DNA from: Batkoa obscura
Taxonomy: Eukaryota; Entomophthoromycota; Entomophthoromycetes; Entomophthorales; Batkoaceae
Direction of reading: 5' to 3'
DNA length: 64,000 nt
NCBI GenBank assembly: GCA_030770535.1
Contig: JASVEC010000014.1
Span: 744,001-808,000, forward strand
A program made the translations under genes and the position numbers. Below the pieces are notes generated by a model, which saw only the letters and a program-made list of their open reading frames with translations, had not been told where the DNA came from and ran no database searches. Below, one piece after another: positions 44,653 through 55,804 of this stretch; position 1 is the first letter of the stretch, and each line of letters opens with the position of its first letter.

Positions 44653-45210
44653 TTAATTTTTCTCTTGCTTTGGAGTAGTAGTAATTTCTGGAACCGAATC
44701 AACTTCCTTTAATCCTTTATGACTAAATATAATTAGATATTAATAATAAACAACTTAACATATGACATACGTGTAAACTCTATATAATTGATATAATCCG
44801 GTGCCAGCTACAAACATATTAACTGAGAATAATGACCAATTTTTTGGCTTGATGACTAATGAATAACGACTCCAAATTATTCCAGTTGCTGCCAAAGCTT
44901 TTAAAAAAGAATTAAACCTTACTAACTATATTTATTAAATGAAATTTACCGCAAGTTTGTGAAACACTAACCTTTTCAACTGGTCTACTGAGATCTCCTA
45001 AACCGGCAATGACTAAGCCCTAGATTCAAAGTTAAATCTGAATAAATGGTTATTAAAAGATTTACCCATTTAAAAGCTGGAGCCCAAAAATGTACAGTTC
45101 TAGGACCTTTATAATAAATTAGTTATAGACCAATAAATTGTTGTTATATGTTTACCAGCAGGGTGATTTAAAAATGCTTCAAAACCTGCTCTAGTAAAAA
45201 AAGATGCCAT
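44653..45210 (-). CDS. MPC2: Mitochondrial pyruvate carrier subunit (MPC2-like)
   Basis: A small inner-membrane protein that, with MPC1, imports pyruvate into mitochondria. Exons on the minus strand are 45210-45156, 45106-45066, 45019-44950, 44897-44771 and 44722-44653, joining to 120 aa. The family blocks are all present: FLNHPAGPRTVHFWAPAFKW, GLVIAGLGDLSRPVEKVSVS, ATGIIWSRYSLVIKPKNWSL and FSVNMFVAGTGLYQLYRVY. These give the expected three hydrophobic helices. The motif set with the long second and third helices fits MPC2/3 rather than MPC1. The short hydrophilic tail ends in KQEKN. It is divergent from UTP14 with 494 bases between starts. Confidence 0.96.
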
Positions 45211-45704
45211 TATATAAATTATTAAATTTTTAAAAAATGGATTTTTAATATTTTTCTTATCCCTTTAATTTCTTATCATTTTCGTAGTTTTTTGCAATTT
45301 ATTTTTGATAAGGATTTCGAATCAAAACTTGAAAGCAAAATCCTGCAACGTTTTTTTGAAATTTAGCTAATAGCTATTTCGAATTTTGGACTTAATAAAA
45401 TTGAACAAAAGTTGAGATTTACAAATGTTATTTAAAATAAGCGTATAGCTTATCAAAACTTAAGATGATAGCATGAATTTATATAGTGTTTCGAAATAAT
45501 ATGTGATCTTTGTCTATTGTGTATATTGAATTGAATTGAATAGCAAAAGTTTAAATATACAATCTACAATATAGCTTTAATTCAAACTACAATATTTAAA
45601 ATACAGGGTTAAAGCGAACAAATGATTGGGTATAACCTCAAAAAGCAAATTTAACTAATAGTGGGGATTGAATTTAAAGTGTTTTAATAAATAGAGAATA
45701 GAAA
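45211..45704. promoter_or_regulatory. Divergent promoter region MPC2/UTP14
   Basis: 494 bases between two start codons on opposite strands. AT-rich; no TATA box or operator is clearly recognised. Confidence 0.35.
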
Positions 45705-48700
45705 ATGGCAAAGATTAAGAAAAGAAATACAAAGAAGAAAGCTTTAAATGCATTCGAAGTAGAGGATGTTAAAATCAAACAAAAGAGCTTAGACCATGTT
45801 GAAGATATGAGGTACCATGTTGATTTCATAAAAAGTGACGACGATGAAGAAATTGATTCCGATGAAGCTTATGGCGATGGAGATGAAGTTACTGCAGGAG
45901 TTAGAAGTAAGAAGAAAGAAGAAGAAGAATTGAGATATTCTGACGTTGAAGAAGAGTTGGCTGGAGAGGGCTTTGTTGATCTTTCAGAAATGCTTGGTGA
46001 AGATAAAAAAACAACTAAAGTAGAAAATGTACAAAATGTACAAAATAGTTTTGATGCAAAAGAACTGATGGCCCAATCAGATAGTGAAGAAGATATCGAA
46101 GATTACTCATTCTCTGAAGATGAAGAAAATGAAGAAAATGAGACTGAGGACAATAACAAATTAGATAATTTGGAAAAGCTTTTAGATTCAATGCCTAAAA
46201 ATAGAGTACAAAAATATCTAAGTGAAAAAAAAGAGAACTATAAAGAAAATGAATTCAACCTCGGATCTGCATTAAACAGTAATTCATAAATCAAATGCCG
46301 TATATTCTTTAAATTAATCTTATTTAATAGCAAGTAATAAGTTAAACATAGAAGACTTATTAGCTCCGGTTCAAGATCAAGGAGAATTTGTTAGTTTGGA
46401 AAAAAAAGCAGCTAAAATGGTTAGCAAAATTAAGCAATCAAAGTTAAAGGCCCCATTAGCTAAAAGATTACAAGATCGTATTGAGCGTAAAGCTGCATTA
46501 TTAGAAGCTAAAGATAGAATATCTGTTTGGGAACCAGTTATTACCGCCAATAGAACTGTAAATATAAAAATGTTTTTTTAAATTGTTATTGATAATTATA
46601 CTTTTTAGGCAGACCATATTGATTTTTCTAAACCTGCAATCGATACAGCTACTACCGGCAGTATATCGGCACCTATTAAAGTAAATTATAAAAATATTAG
46701 CTTATATATAGTTGCTCATGATTTAAATAGCTGGAAACTGAAATGGAGAAAGAGATCCAAGAAATCTTAAATGTTAGCAAAGTCCATGAAAATAAAATCA
46801 AAGAGAAAGAAGAGCTTGAAATGGTCCATTTAAACCCAGAAGAAGTAAAAAATATTACCATTCTAGTCTTCAAATTAATCTATTGTTAGGCGCTTAAAAG
46901 GCAAAAAGAATTAAAAAAGCTTCGAGAACTTATGTTTAGAAATGAAGCAAAAGCTAAACGTGTTTCTAAAATTAAGAGCAAAAGGTAGTTTGGACCATAT
47001 TCTTCTTGAACACTGATTTAATATTTTTTAAGTTATCGTCGAGTACATAAAAAAGAAAGAGAGAAGGCTGAACAGTTGGAGAGAGAATTAAATGGAGAAA
47101 TGGACGAAGATGATTACGATGCAGAAGTTGCAAGGGCTAGAGTAATTTTAGAATTAGTTTGTATTTTATTTTTATTAATCTTTTTTAGGAAAGAATGACA
47201 TTGAAACATAAAAATACTAGTAAATGGGCCAAATCATTATTGAACCAGAACTCCAATCATAAAGAGGTAAAACATTTGCTCTATAGTTTTTGTATACTTA
47301 TGCTTTTTTATAGAGTCAATTAGCTATCCAAGAGCAACTAAAAGAGCATGAAAGATTGACCAAGAAAATAAAAGGAGAGGCTAATAGTAGTGATGAAGGG
47401 GAAGATGATGATTATAGCGGGGAAGAGTACGAAGGAGATATACAAAAACTAGATAAATTAATTCAAGAGCCAGAAGGCGCTATATCTAAAGGGGTGATGG
47501 GCATGAAGTTTATGCAAACGGCAATGGCCAAAAAGCAGCAAGAGCTTGAAAAGATGGCAGAGGAGGCTAAAAGGGACATATTACTGTTACAAACTGATGA
47601 ATTTGGTAACTATATTCATGATACAGTTGATACGGAAGAAGCAGATAATCTAGTTGAAGGAAACAAAGGTCGTATGGCTTTTGGTGGTAATGAAAAGGTA
47701 GATAGTTAATCGCACAATTTTGAAATTGTTAATATATGTTATTTTTTAGATAGGAAAAAGCAAAGTTAATAGTATTAATTCGATTAATGAGCCTGAAAAA
47801 ATTTCCAGGGTAATATTAGATTTTTAGTTAAAATTTTTAACTAGAATTTTTATTAATATCAAAATAATAGGAAGAAAAGCCAAAAGAAACTGCTACTACA
47901 TTTAATAATAAGAAGATAGAAAATACAGACAAAAATAACACTTCAGAACAAGAGAATCCATGGCTACAAGACAATGAAGCTTTTGCTAAGAAGAAGAGAA
48001 ATATAACCAAGAATAATGTAGTTGATAAAGCGCAAAAAAATAGCAACAAAATCAAAAAGGCCAAACTTGGGGATAATAAAAGCCAAGAAGTGAATATCGA
48101 TTTAGCCTTAACTTTGGAACATAATCAAAATGAAGGTAAAAATAATTTATAAATTCATTTCTATTTAGTAAGCATTAATTAAGGGTCTGAAGGCGAAGAA
48201 GTTAATGTCCATGGAGATGTTGATATGATTCCAGTTGAAAAAGACACCGTGTTTACCCAAAAAGAGTTGGTTGAAATGGCATTTGCTGATGATCATGTGA
48301 TAACAGTAATTTCTATTTTAATGGTATAACATTATGTTAATTTTTTTAGGAATTTGAACAAGAGAAAGAAAAAGCAATCGAAGAACAAGGAGATAAAACC
48401 AATGATGCTTATTTACCAGGATGGGGAACTTGGGGAGGATTGACTAGTAAAAAGATGAATGAGGATCAGCTTAAAGAGTTCAAAATCAAGAAAAACTTAA
48501 TAAAAGTTGTTAAAAAAGGAGTCAATAAAGACCAACGTAAAGATAAAGATTTAAATAATGTGATTATAAACGAGAATAAGAACCCAAAGGTAAAAATTAT
48601 AACTTCAATTTACTGATCATTAAACTATTTTAGCTGTTGAAATATACTGTAAGAAATCTACCTTTCCCTTATCAAAGTGTGCAGCAATATGAAATGGGAT

Positions 48701-48819
48701 TAAAGAATCCTATTGGTAAAGAATGGAATCCAGCTACAACTTATTCTAAAAGAATTAAGCCAAAGGTTATAACTAAGAAGGGTCAAATCATTGATCCACT
48801 TAAAATGAAGGATCATTAA
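45705..48819 (+). CDS. UTP14: U3 snoRNA-associated protein Utp14 (small-subunit processome)
   Basis: Utp14 is a nucleolar factor of the SSU processome needed for 18S rRNA maturation; it activates the helicase Dhr1. About a dozen exons run from MAKIKKRNTKKKALN to KKGQIIDPLKMKDH, giving roughly 850 aa. The start is acidic (SDDDEEIDSDEAYGDGDE). Family blocks follow in order: LAKRLQDRIERKAALLEA and ISVWEPVITANRTADHIDF, completed across an intron. Then come HLNPEEALKRQKELKKLREL, KHKNTSKWAKSLL, GMKFMQTAMAKKQ, PGWGTWGG (the Utp14 hallmark), and NLPFPYQSVQQYEMGLKNP. Introns at about 46276, 46559, 46680, 46850, 46985, 47150, 47265, 47697, 47810, 48135, 48300 and 48590 are 40-75 bases long. The long Glu/Lys-rich middle is typical of the family. 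Confidence 0.95.
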
Positions 48820-48996
48820 GTTGGTATTTATAGAATAGAAATATATTCTTCTCTTATTTTTATATGGATTGAATAAACTTTTAATATAGAATATATGGTT
48901 TTAAAAATTAAAAATTATAATAAATAAACAAAATACACTCAATTCACAAAATTCTTGATTGAAATCATTTTTATTAAAATAAAATTGTGTCCCTTA

Positions 48997-49245
48997 TTAA
49001 TTATCATCACCACAACAAAATAATATATTTGCAACACAGCATATAGCACAACAGCCATGAATCTTATAATAAACAGTTCTAACACAGTTACACAAGCAAC
49101 AAAACGGAGAGTCTAATAAATCCCTTCTATCAAAAGGGTTGGTTCTTATCGCTGTGTCCTCAGTATTTTTATACATGTTTGTTTCTTGTGGTTGTACATC
49201 TATAGCAGTAGTGGGAATTGAGCTATCATTTTCTCGTTGCACCAT
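48997..49245 (-). CDS. Small cysteine-rich tail protein, family member A
   Basis: An 82-aa frame. The polar N-terminal half contains VQPQETNMY, which recalls the QPxTMEMNY block of the larger relatives at 50.7, 54.2 and 55.8 kb. The second half is hydrophobic and cysteine-rich (CCLCNCV, GCCAICCVANILFCC). It has no PPxY. No signal peptide; a cysteine-rich, probably lipid-modified or tail-anchored segment is likely (inference). It lies convergent to UTP14, 177 bases away. A short gene with no wider homology that I can name. Confidence 0.5.
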   Translation of the reverse strand: MVQRENDSSIPTTAIDVQPQETNMYKNTEDTAIRTNPFDRRDLLDSPFCCLCNCVRTVYYKIHGCCAICCVANILFCCGDDN

Positions 49246-50369
49246 TTCTTTTTTGTTTTACTACTGTTTTATAAAATTTAAATTGTATCCTTAAATGACT
49301 ATTGTATTAAATAAAAAATCAACTTTACATTTCATTTATTTATATAATTTTGTTTGTACATATTTCCTAGCTTTTAGTTTTATTTAATAAATTATTGTTC
49401 TTAATTGATAGTTTAATTTACTTTGGTTTTGATTCTAAATCAAGTAAACAAATATCTTAGTTTGTTTATTTCCTAATAGCTTATTGCAAATTATGCAAAT
49501 AAGAGAAGCTTAAGACAATCGCATTTATTTGATTTTAGAACCAAATGAATTTATTTTGGTTGATAAAAACTACAATTTTATAAAAGTGATGCTTTTCATA
49601 AGAGACTTGTAATAGAATATATAGTTATATGGAAGCGGCACTTAAATAAGTTGAAAAACTATCTTAAATAATAAAGAGCCATAGAGCAAACGAAAGTCTT
49701 ACCAATTTAATATGGCCAAGGTTTAACTATTAAAGTAGATCAAATAATTAAAAAACTAAATTATAATTTTTACATTAGGTATTCTCAGAAATAATTTTCT
49801 TTTTTAGTTAAAAATGATAGCAAGCAAGCTATTAGCTATGGAAAAAATCTAATTTTATAAAAAATTTTAATAGAAAATTAACTTTTGATAAACAGTTTTA
49901 GCTGACATTTTAAATTGAAAGTGTTCTACTTATTTTTTTATTAATTAAATGGGATATTTTAAGTTTTAGTTTCTTATTATTAATAACAAGACACCGTTTA
50001 AGTTATCTTTAAGAAAAAAGTTAAAACCAAATTCACTTTTTTTTAGCCTAAAGTTTGTTTTAGTTGAAATTTATTTTAGCTATAAATATTGGAATTTTTA
50101 GTCAAGAATCAATTTTTACCAATTCCCACAGCCTTTATAGTTAAGATTTGTCAAAAAAAATTATTTCTGGGAATACCTAGTAATACAGTTAAAACAAATT
50201 ACATATATGGAAATTAGACTCTAGTTTTTAATGAAAAAGCCAGCTTTGATATGTTAATAAGGCATGTAAAAATTCATTTAGCAAAATGATCCCCTTTTTT
50301 ATAAGCTAACAAATAACAAACTAGCAATATCCTTAGGAATTATAATTAATAGTAACCCATATAACTCTA

Positions 50370-50471
50370 TATAGGGATGCTTTTTTATGTTCAAGAATTT
50401 CACTAACAATCTTTCCACTCAAATAGCGCTTAAAAAATAGAAAAATAATGAAATAAAAAAACATTCCCATA
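50370..50471 (+). mobile_element. MITE copy 11
   Basis: TATAGGGATGCTTTTTTATG at the left, core CTCAAATAGCGCTTAAAAA, and ACATTCCCATA at the right. Confidence 0.76.
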
Positions 50472-50507
50472 TATTGAATTGAAAATTCAAATCCATGAAA
50501 TATAGTA

Positions 50508-50612
50508 TATGGGGATGTATTTTTGTGTTTAAGAATTTTACTAACAAATTTTCCGCTTAAATAGTGCTTAGAAAATGGAAAAAATAATGAAGTCAAAAAA
50601 AACACTCCCATA
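50508..50612 (+). mobile_element. MITE copy 12
   Basis: TATGGGGATGTATTTTTGTG at the left, core CTTAAATAGTGCTTAGAAA, and ACACTCCCATA at the right. It is close in sequence to copy 13. Confidence 0.8.
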
Positions 50613-50701
50613 TTTATTTTAATATCAAATTAATTTTGTAACTTTTATAATAAATTAAAAGCGTTATTTTATGTAGTTGTATAAAATACTGATCTTAAGT
50701 T

Positions 50702-51067
50702 TTAACAACTACAACCACAAAGAGTTAAAAGACAAAGCATACATTCCCCACAGCCTATACACCCCCCACAATCATAAAAAGGAATAAGGAAACAAAGGCA
50801 AGGTCCTTTATTGCTTGAATCTTCGAGGGAATTAGAGCTACAATGACCTGTTGAGCTTGATTCATTCTCTAAACCTTTTTCGCTTCTAGTAGTTTGGCTT
50901 TTATCATCGTAATTCGAAATTGGGGTCGTATAATTCATTTCTATGGTGCTTGGTTGAGCTTTTATTGTATCTAAATAACCGTTTGTCCAGCTCGTCCTAG
51001 CTTGTTCTGGCTGTTTAATCAATAATTTTTCACTGTAGTTTGGAGGATTAGAGCTAATATTTTCCAT
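50702..51067 (-). CDS. PPxY-containing cysteine-tail protein, family member B
   Basis: A 121-aa frame: MENISSNPPNYSEKL starts with a PPxY motif (PPNY), the core ligand of WW domains such as those of Nedd4/Rsp5 ubiquitin ligases. KAQPSTIEMNYT is the block shared with its paralogues. A Ser-rich linker leads to a C-terminal run of cysteines in a hydrophobic context (GPCLCFLIPFYDCGGCIGC, CMLCLLTLCGCSC). The layout, polar N-terminus with proline motif and Cys-rich hydrophobic tail, resembles CYSTM-like stress proteins in outline only. No intron. Membrane attachment via the tail is inferred. Confidence 0.65.
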   Translation of the reverse strand: MENISSNPPNYSEKLLIKQPEQARTSWTNGYLDTIKAQPSTIEMNYTTPISNYDDKSQTTRSEKGLENESSSTGHCSSNSLEDSSNKGPCLCFLIPFYDCGGCIGCGECMLCLLTLCGCSC

Positions 51068-51571
51068 CTTTTTTCTGAATTTTGAGTTAGCTTTGATGTC
51101 AGATAGTTGTTTTTTATAGCTATCACTTTTAATTTATTATCTTTTTATAATACCAATCAATTTATTATGCTAATAAAATGGTAGCTAAATTTGTAAATTA
51201 GAATTGTATTTATTTAATTAATGTTCTTCTAGTTTAATATACTAGAACTTCAATCTATATAAATAAATATTGTTATAAAATGGACATTCATAACCAATAA
51301 AAGTTTTATATAGCTTAACATTTTTTATAATATTATAGCAGTACGCTCTTTATTTAATGTTTAAAGTCTAATTTTGTAACTTGAAAAAAACTATTTGAAT
51401 GTTTGAATTTTTTATATTTTCTTAATACTCGAACAAGATTAAATAATAACATAAGATTAAATAATAACATTGTCGCAAATAGTATAGTTAAATCTGTTTT
51501 TGAATGTTTATTGGACTATATTAAATTTATTGATTAAATACTGACTAAAATGTCAAGGTATAAAATTAATA

Positions 51572-51676
51572 TATGGGGATGTATTTTTATGTTTAAGAAT
51601 TTTACTAACAAATTTTCCGCTCAAATAGCGCTTAAAAAATGGAAAAAATAATGAAGTCAAAAAAAACACTCCCATA
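51572..51676 (+). mobile_element. MITE copy 13 (near-consensus)
   Basis: One of the best kept copies: TATGGGGATGTATTTTTATG at the left, core CTCAAATAGCGCTTAAAAA, and AACACTCCCATA at the right, with TA on each side. It differs from copy 12 at only a few bases, so both look young. Confidence 0.85.
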
Positions 51677-51914
51677 TAATTATTTAATTTAGTCTTGGCT
51701 ATCAAATTTTAAATTTCATAGAAATGACTTTTGAATTCACTATTTTTCTATTATTTAAGCATTGTTGAGTGAAATTTTTTTGGATAAAATTGCTAGAATA
51801 TCTCATCACAATAATCTAAATAAGAAATTTAATAAGTGAGTAGTTTAGAAAACAATAAAAACAAACAGGTTTAAGTTTTATGACGTAGACAATCATAAGA
51901 TACTATCCAAATAG

Positions 51915-52017
51915 TATACCTGGATGTTTTGATTTTATCACTTTTTTCATTTTTTAAGCGCTATTTAAGTGGAAAATTTGTTAGCAAAATTCTTAAATGT
52001 AAAAATACATTCCCATA
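51915..52017 (-). mobile_element. MITE copy 14
   Basis: Reverse copy: TATACCTGGATGTTTTGA at the left, core TTTTTAAGCGCTATTTAAG, and ATACATTCCCATA at the right. Confidence 0.77.
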
Positions 52018-52401
52018 TAATACTATGTTGATACTACATTTAAGAGTCTAAGTATAATAATTAAACCTGAATCTAATGATAATATAGCCGAAAATCGTAT
52101 TGATTTGACACAATAAAAATAATTTTATTTAAAATTAAGAAATTTATAGAACTTTTAAAGATTTAATCGATTAAAGTTATATGGTTGTTTTAAGCTATAA
52201 TTATATTATAATAAAAAGCTAATACTTAATGAATTAAAAGGGGTTACTTAAAGGCCCATTTAACAAAATTAGTACTTCCCTTTATTGATTGTACAAAAAT
52301 CTAATTAATAATACTATAAAGTTACAGTTGATGACTCATTTAATACATATGCACTCCTACAACTACAAAAAACATTATCTTATTTCAATGTATAATTAGT
52401 T

Positions 52402-52498
52402 ACATGAAGATGTCTCTTGGCTCATTCTTTTTTATTCTCATCATCGTAAAATTCAGAAAACTATCAAAAACACTGAAATAAAAAGAAGGTCCTCATAT
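52402..52498. mobile_element. Possible highly diverged MITE
   Basis: Ends ATGAAGATGTCT and GGTCCTCATATA are imperfect inverted complements at MITE-like spacing, but the family core is not recognisable. It could be an old copy or a different small element. Confidence 0.3.
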
Positions 52499-52599
52499 AG
52501 TTTTTATAGTAAAGTGTTAGATAGACTACTCATTATGTAACATGTAGCTGGTAAAGATAATGTCAAAATTTGAATTTCAGCAGAGATAGATGCAAATAG

Positions 52600-52770
52600 T
52601 TAAAGGAGCATCTATACACCATTCAGAATTATATAGTTCATTTTTGTAGCTATTGGTTGAGCTTTTGGTATATCTGGAAAATTTGCAATGTTGAACTTGG
52701 ATTGATCTGGACGTTTATTTTAGCTATTTTATTGTAATTGGAAAGATTTAAGATAATGTCTTTTTTTATT
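52600..52770 (-). pseudogene. Decayed paralogue of the PPxY cysteine-tail family
   Basis: The minus strand still shows LNLSNYNK in place of NPPNYSEK, then a DQSK block and KAQP-like and MNYI-like pieces at the spacing of members B and C. The start codon and proline pair are gone, the frame is broken more than once and no cysteine tail is found. The sequence before it also matches the region upstream of member B. It marks a fifth duplication in the cluster. Confidence 0.55.
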
Positions 52771-54166
52771 TTTTATGTATTGTAAGTTAATCTTTATGTC
52801 TTTTAGTTCCTTTCTATAATCTTCTTTTTTGAATTAGTTGTGCTTTTATAAGACTAATTGATATATTTTACTTAACTAGTCAAGTTTAGAAAACTAAGCT
52901 AAATAATTATTCAGTTTTTTTCTAAATCTTTATAAATGTTGATTTTATACATTAATAAGATAAATTTTATCTTTTAGGTATTTGTAGCTAACAGAAGCCT
53001 TGGTTGATACATTTTTTAATTTTTTTAACATTATAATGAGGATGAATTTTTCTGTTTAAGAATTTTATTACAATTTTTCCACTCAAATAGCACTTAAAAA
53101 TGGAAAAATAATCAAACTAAAAAAACAGCCCCTAATGGTGTATTTTTAAACGATAAACTATTGCGTTGTTTATTTTAAGATTGTACTGTTTTGGATGTTT
53201 AATGTTTGAACTATGTAAACTGAAATAAGTGATCATGTATTCGATTTATAAATAGTGTAGGACAAAGTATTGAATGCTAGTGATTAACTTTAAATGTGTT
53301 ATTTTCATTTAATTTTTTAGTACGCGAGTATCTCCAATAATTTATACACCGTTTAAATATTATTTCTAAAGCTTTCATATTGGAATTCCTATTAAAGAAC
53401 CAAGATAACTGTCTATAGAATATCATCTAGCTCCCCATCTTATCTATTTTTAAAATGTTTTTTGAATTCCTTAAATAAATTATTGTACATGAAGAAATAT
53501 TAAATTTTTTTGAAGTTAGGATGTGACTCAATACTAAGCATTTTTATTGGGCCCATCAATCTCGCAAGTCAATAAATAGTCTTTAAAGAGTAAAAACGTG
53601 TTCTTCACAAAAGTTGACTTTCATAAAAGTAGTTAATCGTAAGGAACAGTTTGGTTATAATACATAAATATAGTATAATGGTACTTTGATACATTGATAA
53701 CCATATTAAATATATATAGAAATGGGATAATCGATACTTTTTAATTTAACATTGTCAAGTTTTAACTACTAAACAAACCCAAACAACTTAGGAAAGAACT
53801 TGATTGTTTTCTATATATATGAAAATACCTGAAATACTCAAAAGGTTAATGAGTAAAACTATGTAATAAAATAAACATACAATTGGAACTTTAGCTAAAA
53901 AGAGCCAACGCTTGGTACACTAAAAGAAAAGTATTTGAAATCAAGTTATTTGATCTTCATTACTTGAATAAAAAATAACAATGATACAGTCAATTATAAC
54001 TAATAACAATCCATATAGTTTTGTATTAAATGTAAATTCGATTATAAACTAAAACATCATCATAGTTTTATTTCAATGTTGAATTGATTACATAGTTTTT
54101 ATAACAACGCGTAAATTTGGTTATGTATAATATACAATTGAAGAAAATGGTATTTAGATTTAAATT
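52771..54166. other. Intergenic with one MITE
   Basis: 1.4 kb of AT-rich DNA with MITE copy 16 at 53034-53135. No supportable gene. Confidence 0.45.
53034..53135 (+). mobile_element. MITE copy 16
   Basis: TAATGAGGATGAATTTTTCT at the left, core CTCAAATAGCACTTAAAAA, and ACAGCCCCTAAT at the right; somewhat diverged. Confidence 0.7.
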
Positions 54167-54541
54167 CTAACAACATAAAAAACAAAGGCCTAAAAGAAGG
54201 CCTATAGAATGTCCAAAAGCCATACAACCATAAATGCTTGTGGCATTCGAGCAACAATTACACGAACTTACATTACTTGATCTTGTAGTATAGCCAGAAA
54301 CATATTGATCTGTTGAATTTGGATTATTTGTCGAGCTTTCAGTACCTTTGTTAAATTGCATCCCATTATTTGAATTCATATAGTTCATTTCCATAGTAAT
54401 TGGTTGAGCATTTATTATATCTAGAGTATTGCTTGTAGTACTCATTTTAGCTTGTTCTGGATCTTTAATTGCTGTCACTTCATTATAACTGGGAGGATTT
54501 GAATTATTGCCTTTTTGCATTTTGAATGTTTTTTTAACCAA
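54167..54541 (-). CDS. PPxY-containing cysteine-tail protein, family member C
   Basis: A 124-aa frame with NNSNPPSYNEV (PPSY motif), NAQPITMEMNYMN (family block), a Ser/Asn-rich linker and a C-terminal hydrophobic segment with few charges, SIGLLLGLCFLCC, preceded by SCNCCSNA. Of the family it has the clearest single membrane-like segment, ending in two cysteines that could be acylated. A second in-frame ATG (MQKGNNSN, at 54520) aligns better with the starts of B and D and may be the true start. No intron. Confidence 0.65.
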   Translation of the reverse strand: MVKKTFKMQKGNNSNPPSYNEVTAIKDPEQAKMSTTSNTLDIINAQPITMEMNYMNSNNGMQFNKGTESSTNNPNSTDQYVSGYTTRSSNVSSCNCCSNATSIYGCMAFGHSIGLLLGLCFLCC

Positions 54542-54666
54542 GTTTAATGTTCATTAATCGCTTTTTGTACTTTTTTATTTGAAATCAAGGTATTTGTGTA
54601 AGATGAATTTTTTCTACTATTCATGAATTTAGGGCTAAACTTGGGTATTGAAAATTTACTCCACTA

Positions 54667-54765
54667 TCTAGGAATAATTTTTTAATTTTACTAATAATTT
54701 TTCCACTCAAATAGCACTTAAAAAATCCAAAAAACGATGAAACTATAGAAATGCCCCTGTCTAAT
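54667..54765 (+). mobile_element. MITE copy 17 (diverged ends)
   Basis: The core TTTTTCCACTCAAATAGCAC is well kept, but both ends have drifted (TCTAGG and GCCCCTGTCTA). It is an older copy. Confidence 0.6.
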
Positions 54766-54956
54766 GTTCTTCTAGAAAATTATTCAGATATCTTTTATAA
54801 AAATAGAACATTATTTATCCGCAGTTATTTATAAATTGTAAAAAGATTGGATGATATTCTATCTTCATTTTATGTAACATTATAATAATTTAATTATATT
54901 TTCCTTTATTTAATACTAAGTTTTAAGAATATATAATACAAAAAACCAGGATATTA

Positions 54957-55064
54957 TATGTAGGGATTTTTTTCTGGCTTCATTGCTTCTTTTCATCTTT
55001 TAGGCGCTATTTAAGCAGAAAGTTTGTTAGTAAAATTCTTAAACACAAAAATACACCCCTAAAT
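54957..55064 (-). mobile_element. MITE copy 18
   Basis: Reverse copy: TATGTAGGGATTTTTTTCTG at the left, core TTTTAGGCGCTATTTAAGC, and ATACACCCCTAAATA at the right. Confidence 0.7.
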
Positions 55065-55804
55065 ACTATTTATAAATAAAATAAGATAATAGATTTTAAT
55101 GAATAAATTTGTTAAAATTCTATTACAAATTTTTTTAAATTTCTGAACGTAGTATTTCTAATTCACCATGACTGAGTCTTAAGAAAAGAATTTCAATAAG
55201 ATGTTTTTTTCAAAAGTAATTTCAATGAAAGTGAACAAAATTTTGAAGTTTCAATTCTTTCATTACTTTTGCCGATTATTGATGTTAAAATAAAAGTCAA
55301 GTCTGTTGAGATTTAGAGAACCATAATTGACTGAAAATGCTATACTTGCAAGAATTTTTACCAGTATTTATTTAAGTTTTCGTTAAAGAATAGGTTGTTT
55401 TTAAAGGATTAGAATAAAAGTCTAGTTACTGCTATATAATTATTAGTTTATTATCTCTTAAAAAATCATTTTGTTTAACTTTTTAACTATAAATACTTTT
55501 ATTTTTATTCACATAAATAACATTTGAATTTTGATAGAAATATTTCAAATTAAATGCTTCAGAATCTATTTAACAAAATCTGTTTATTTGTTTTTATGCT
55601 TATATAAATAATAAATTATTAACAAGATAGCAATTATATTATAATCAATAAACCAACTTTTTTTAGAATCAAAATCTTAATCCAACTCATAAAACAGCGT
55701 AGATTTATCTTAATATTCAATTAATTATGTTTTTTTGTAATAAATATTAAGCAAATCATGTGTTGTATAAGATATGATCAAACAAACTGATTTTTAAATT
55801 CAAT

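Larger units (their letters stand above)
49246..50701. other. Intergenic with two MITEs
   Basis: 1.46 kb, very AT-rich. MITE copies 11 and 12 lie at 50370-50471 and 50508-50612 in the same orientation, only 36 bases apart. No gene is seen. Confidence 0.5.
51068..52599. other. Intergenic with MITEs
   Basis: 1.5 kb with MITE copies at 51572 and 51915 and a doubtful one at 52402. A direct repeat of AGATTAAATAATAACAT occurs twice near 51440-51470. No gene is seen. Confidence 0.45.
54542..55804. other. Intergenic with two MITEs
   Basis: 1.26 kb with MITE copies 17 (54667) and 18 (54957). No gene is seen. Confidence 0.45.

Noticed and set aside
50333-50611. 92-codon minus-strand frame with an internal duplication
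   Set aside because: It is the translation of MITE copies 11 and 12, not a gene.
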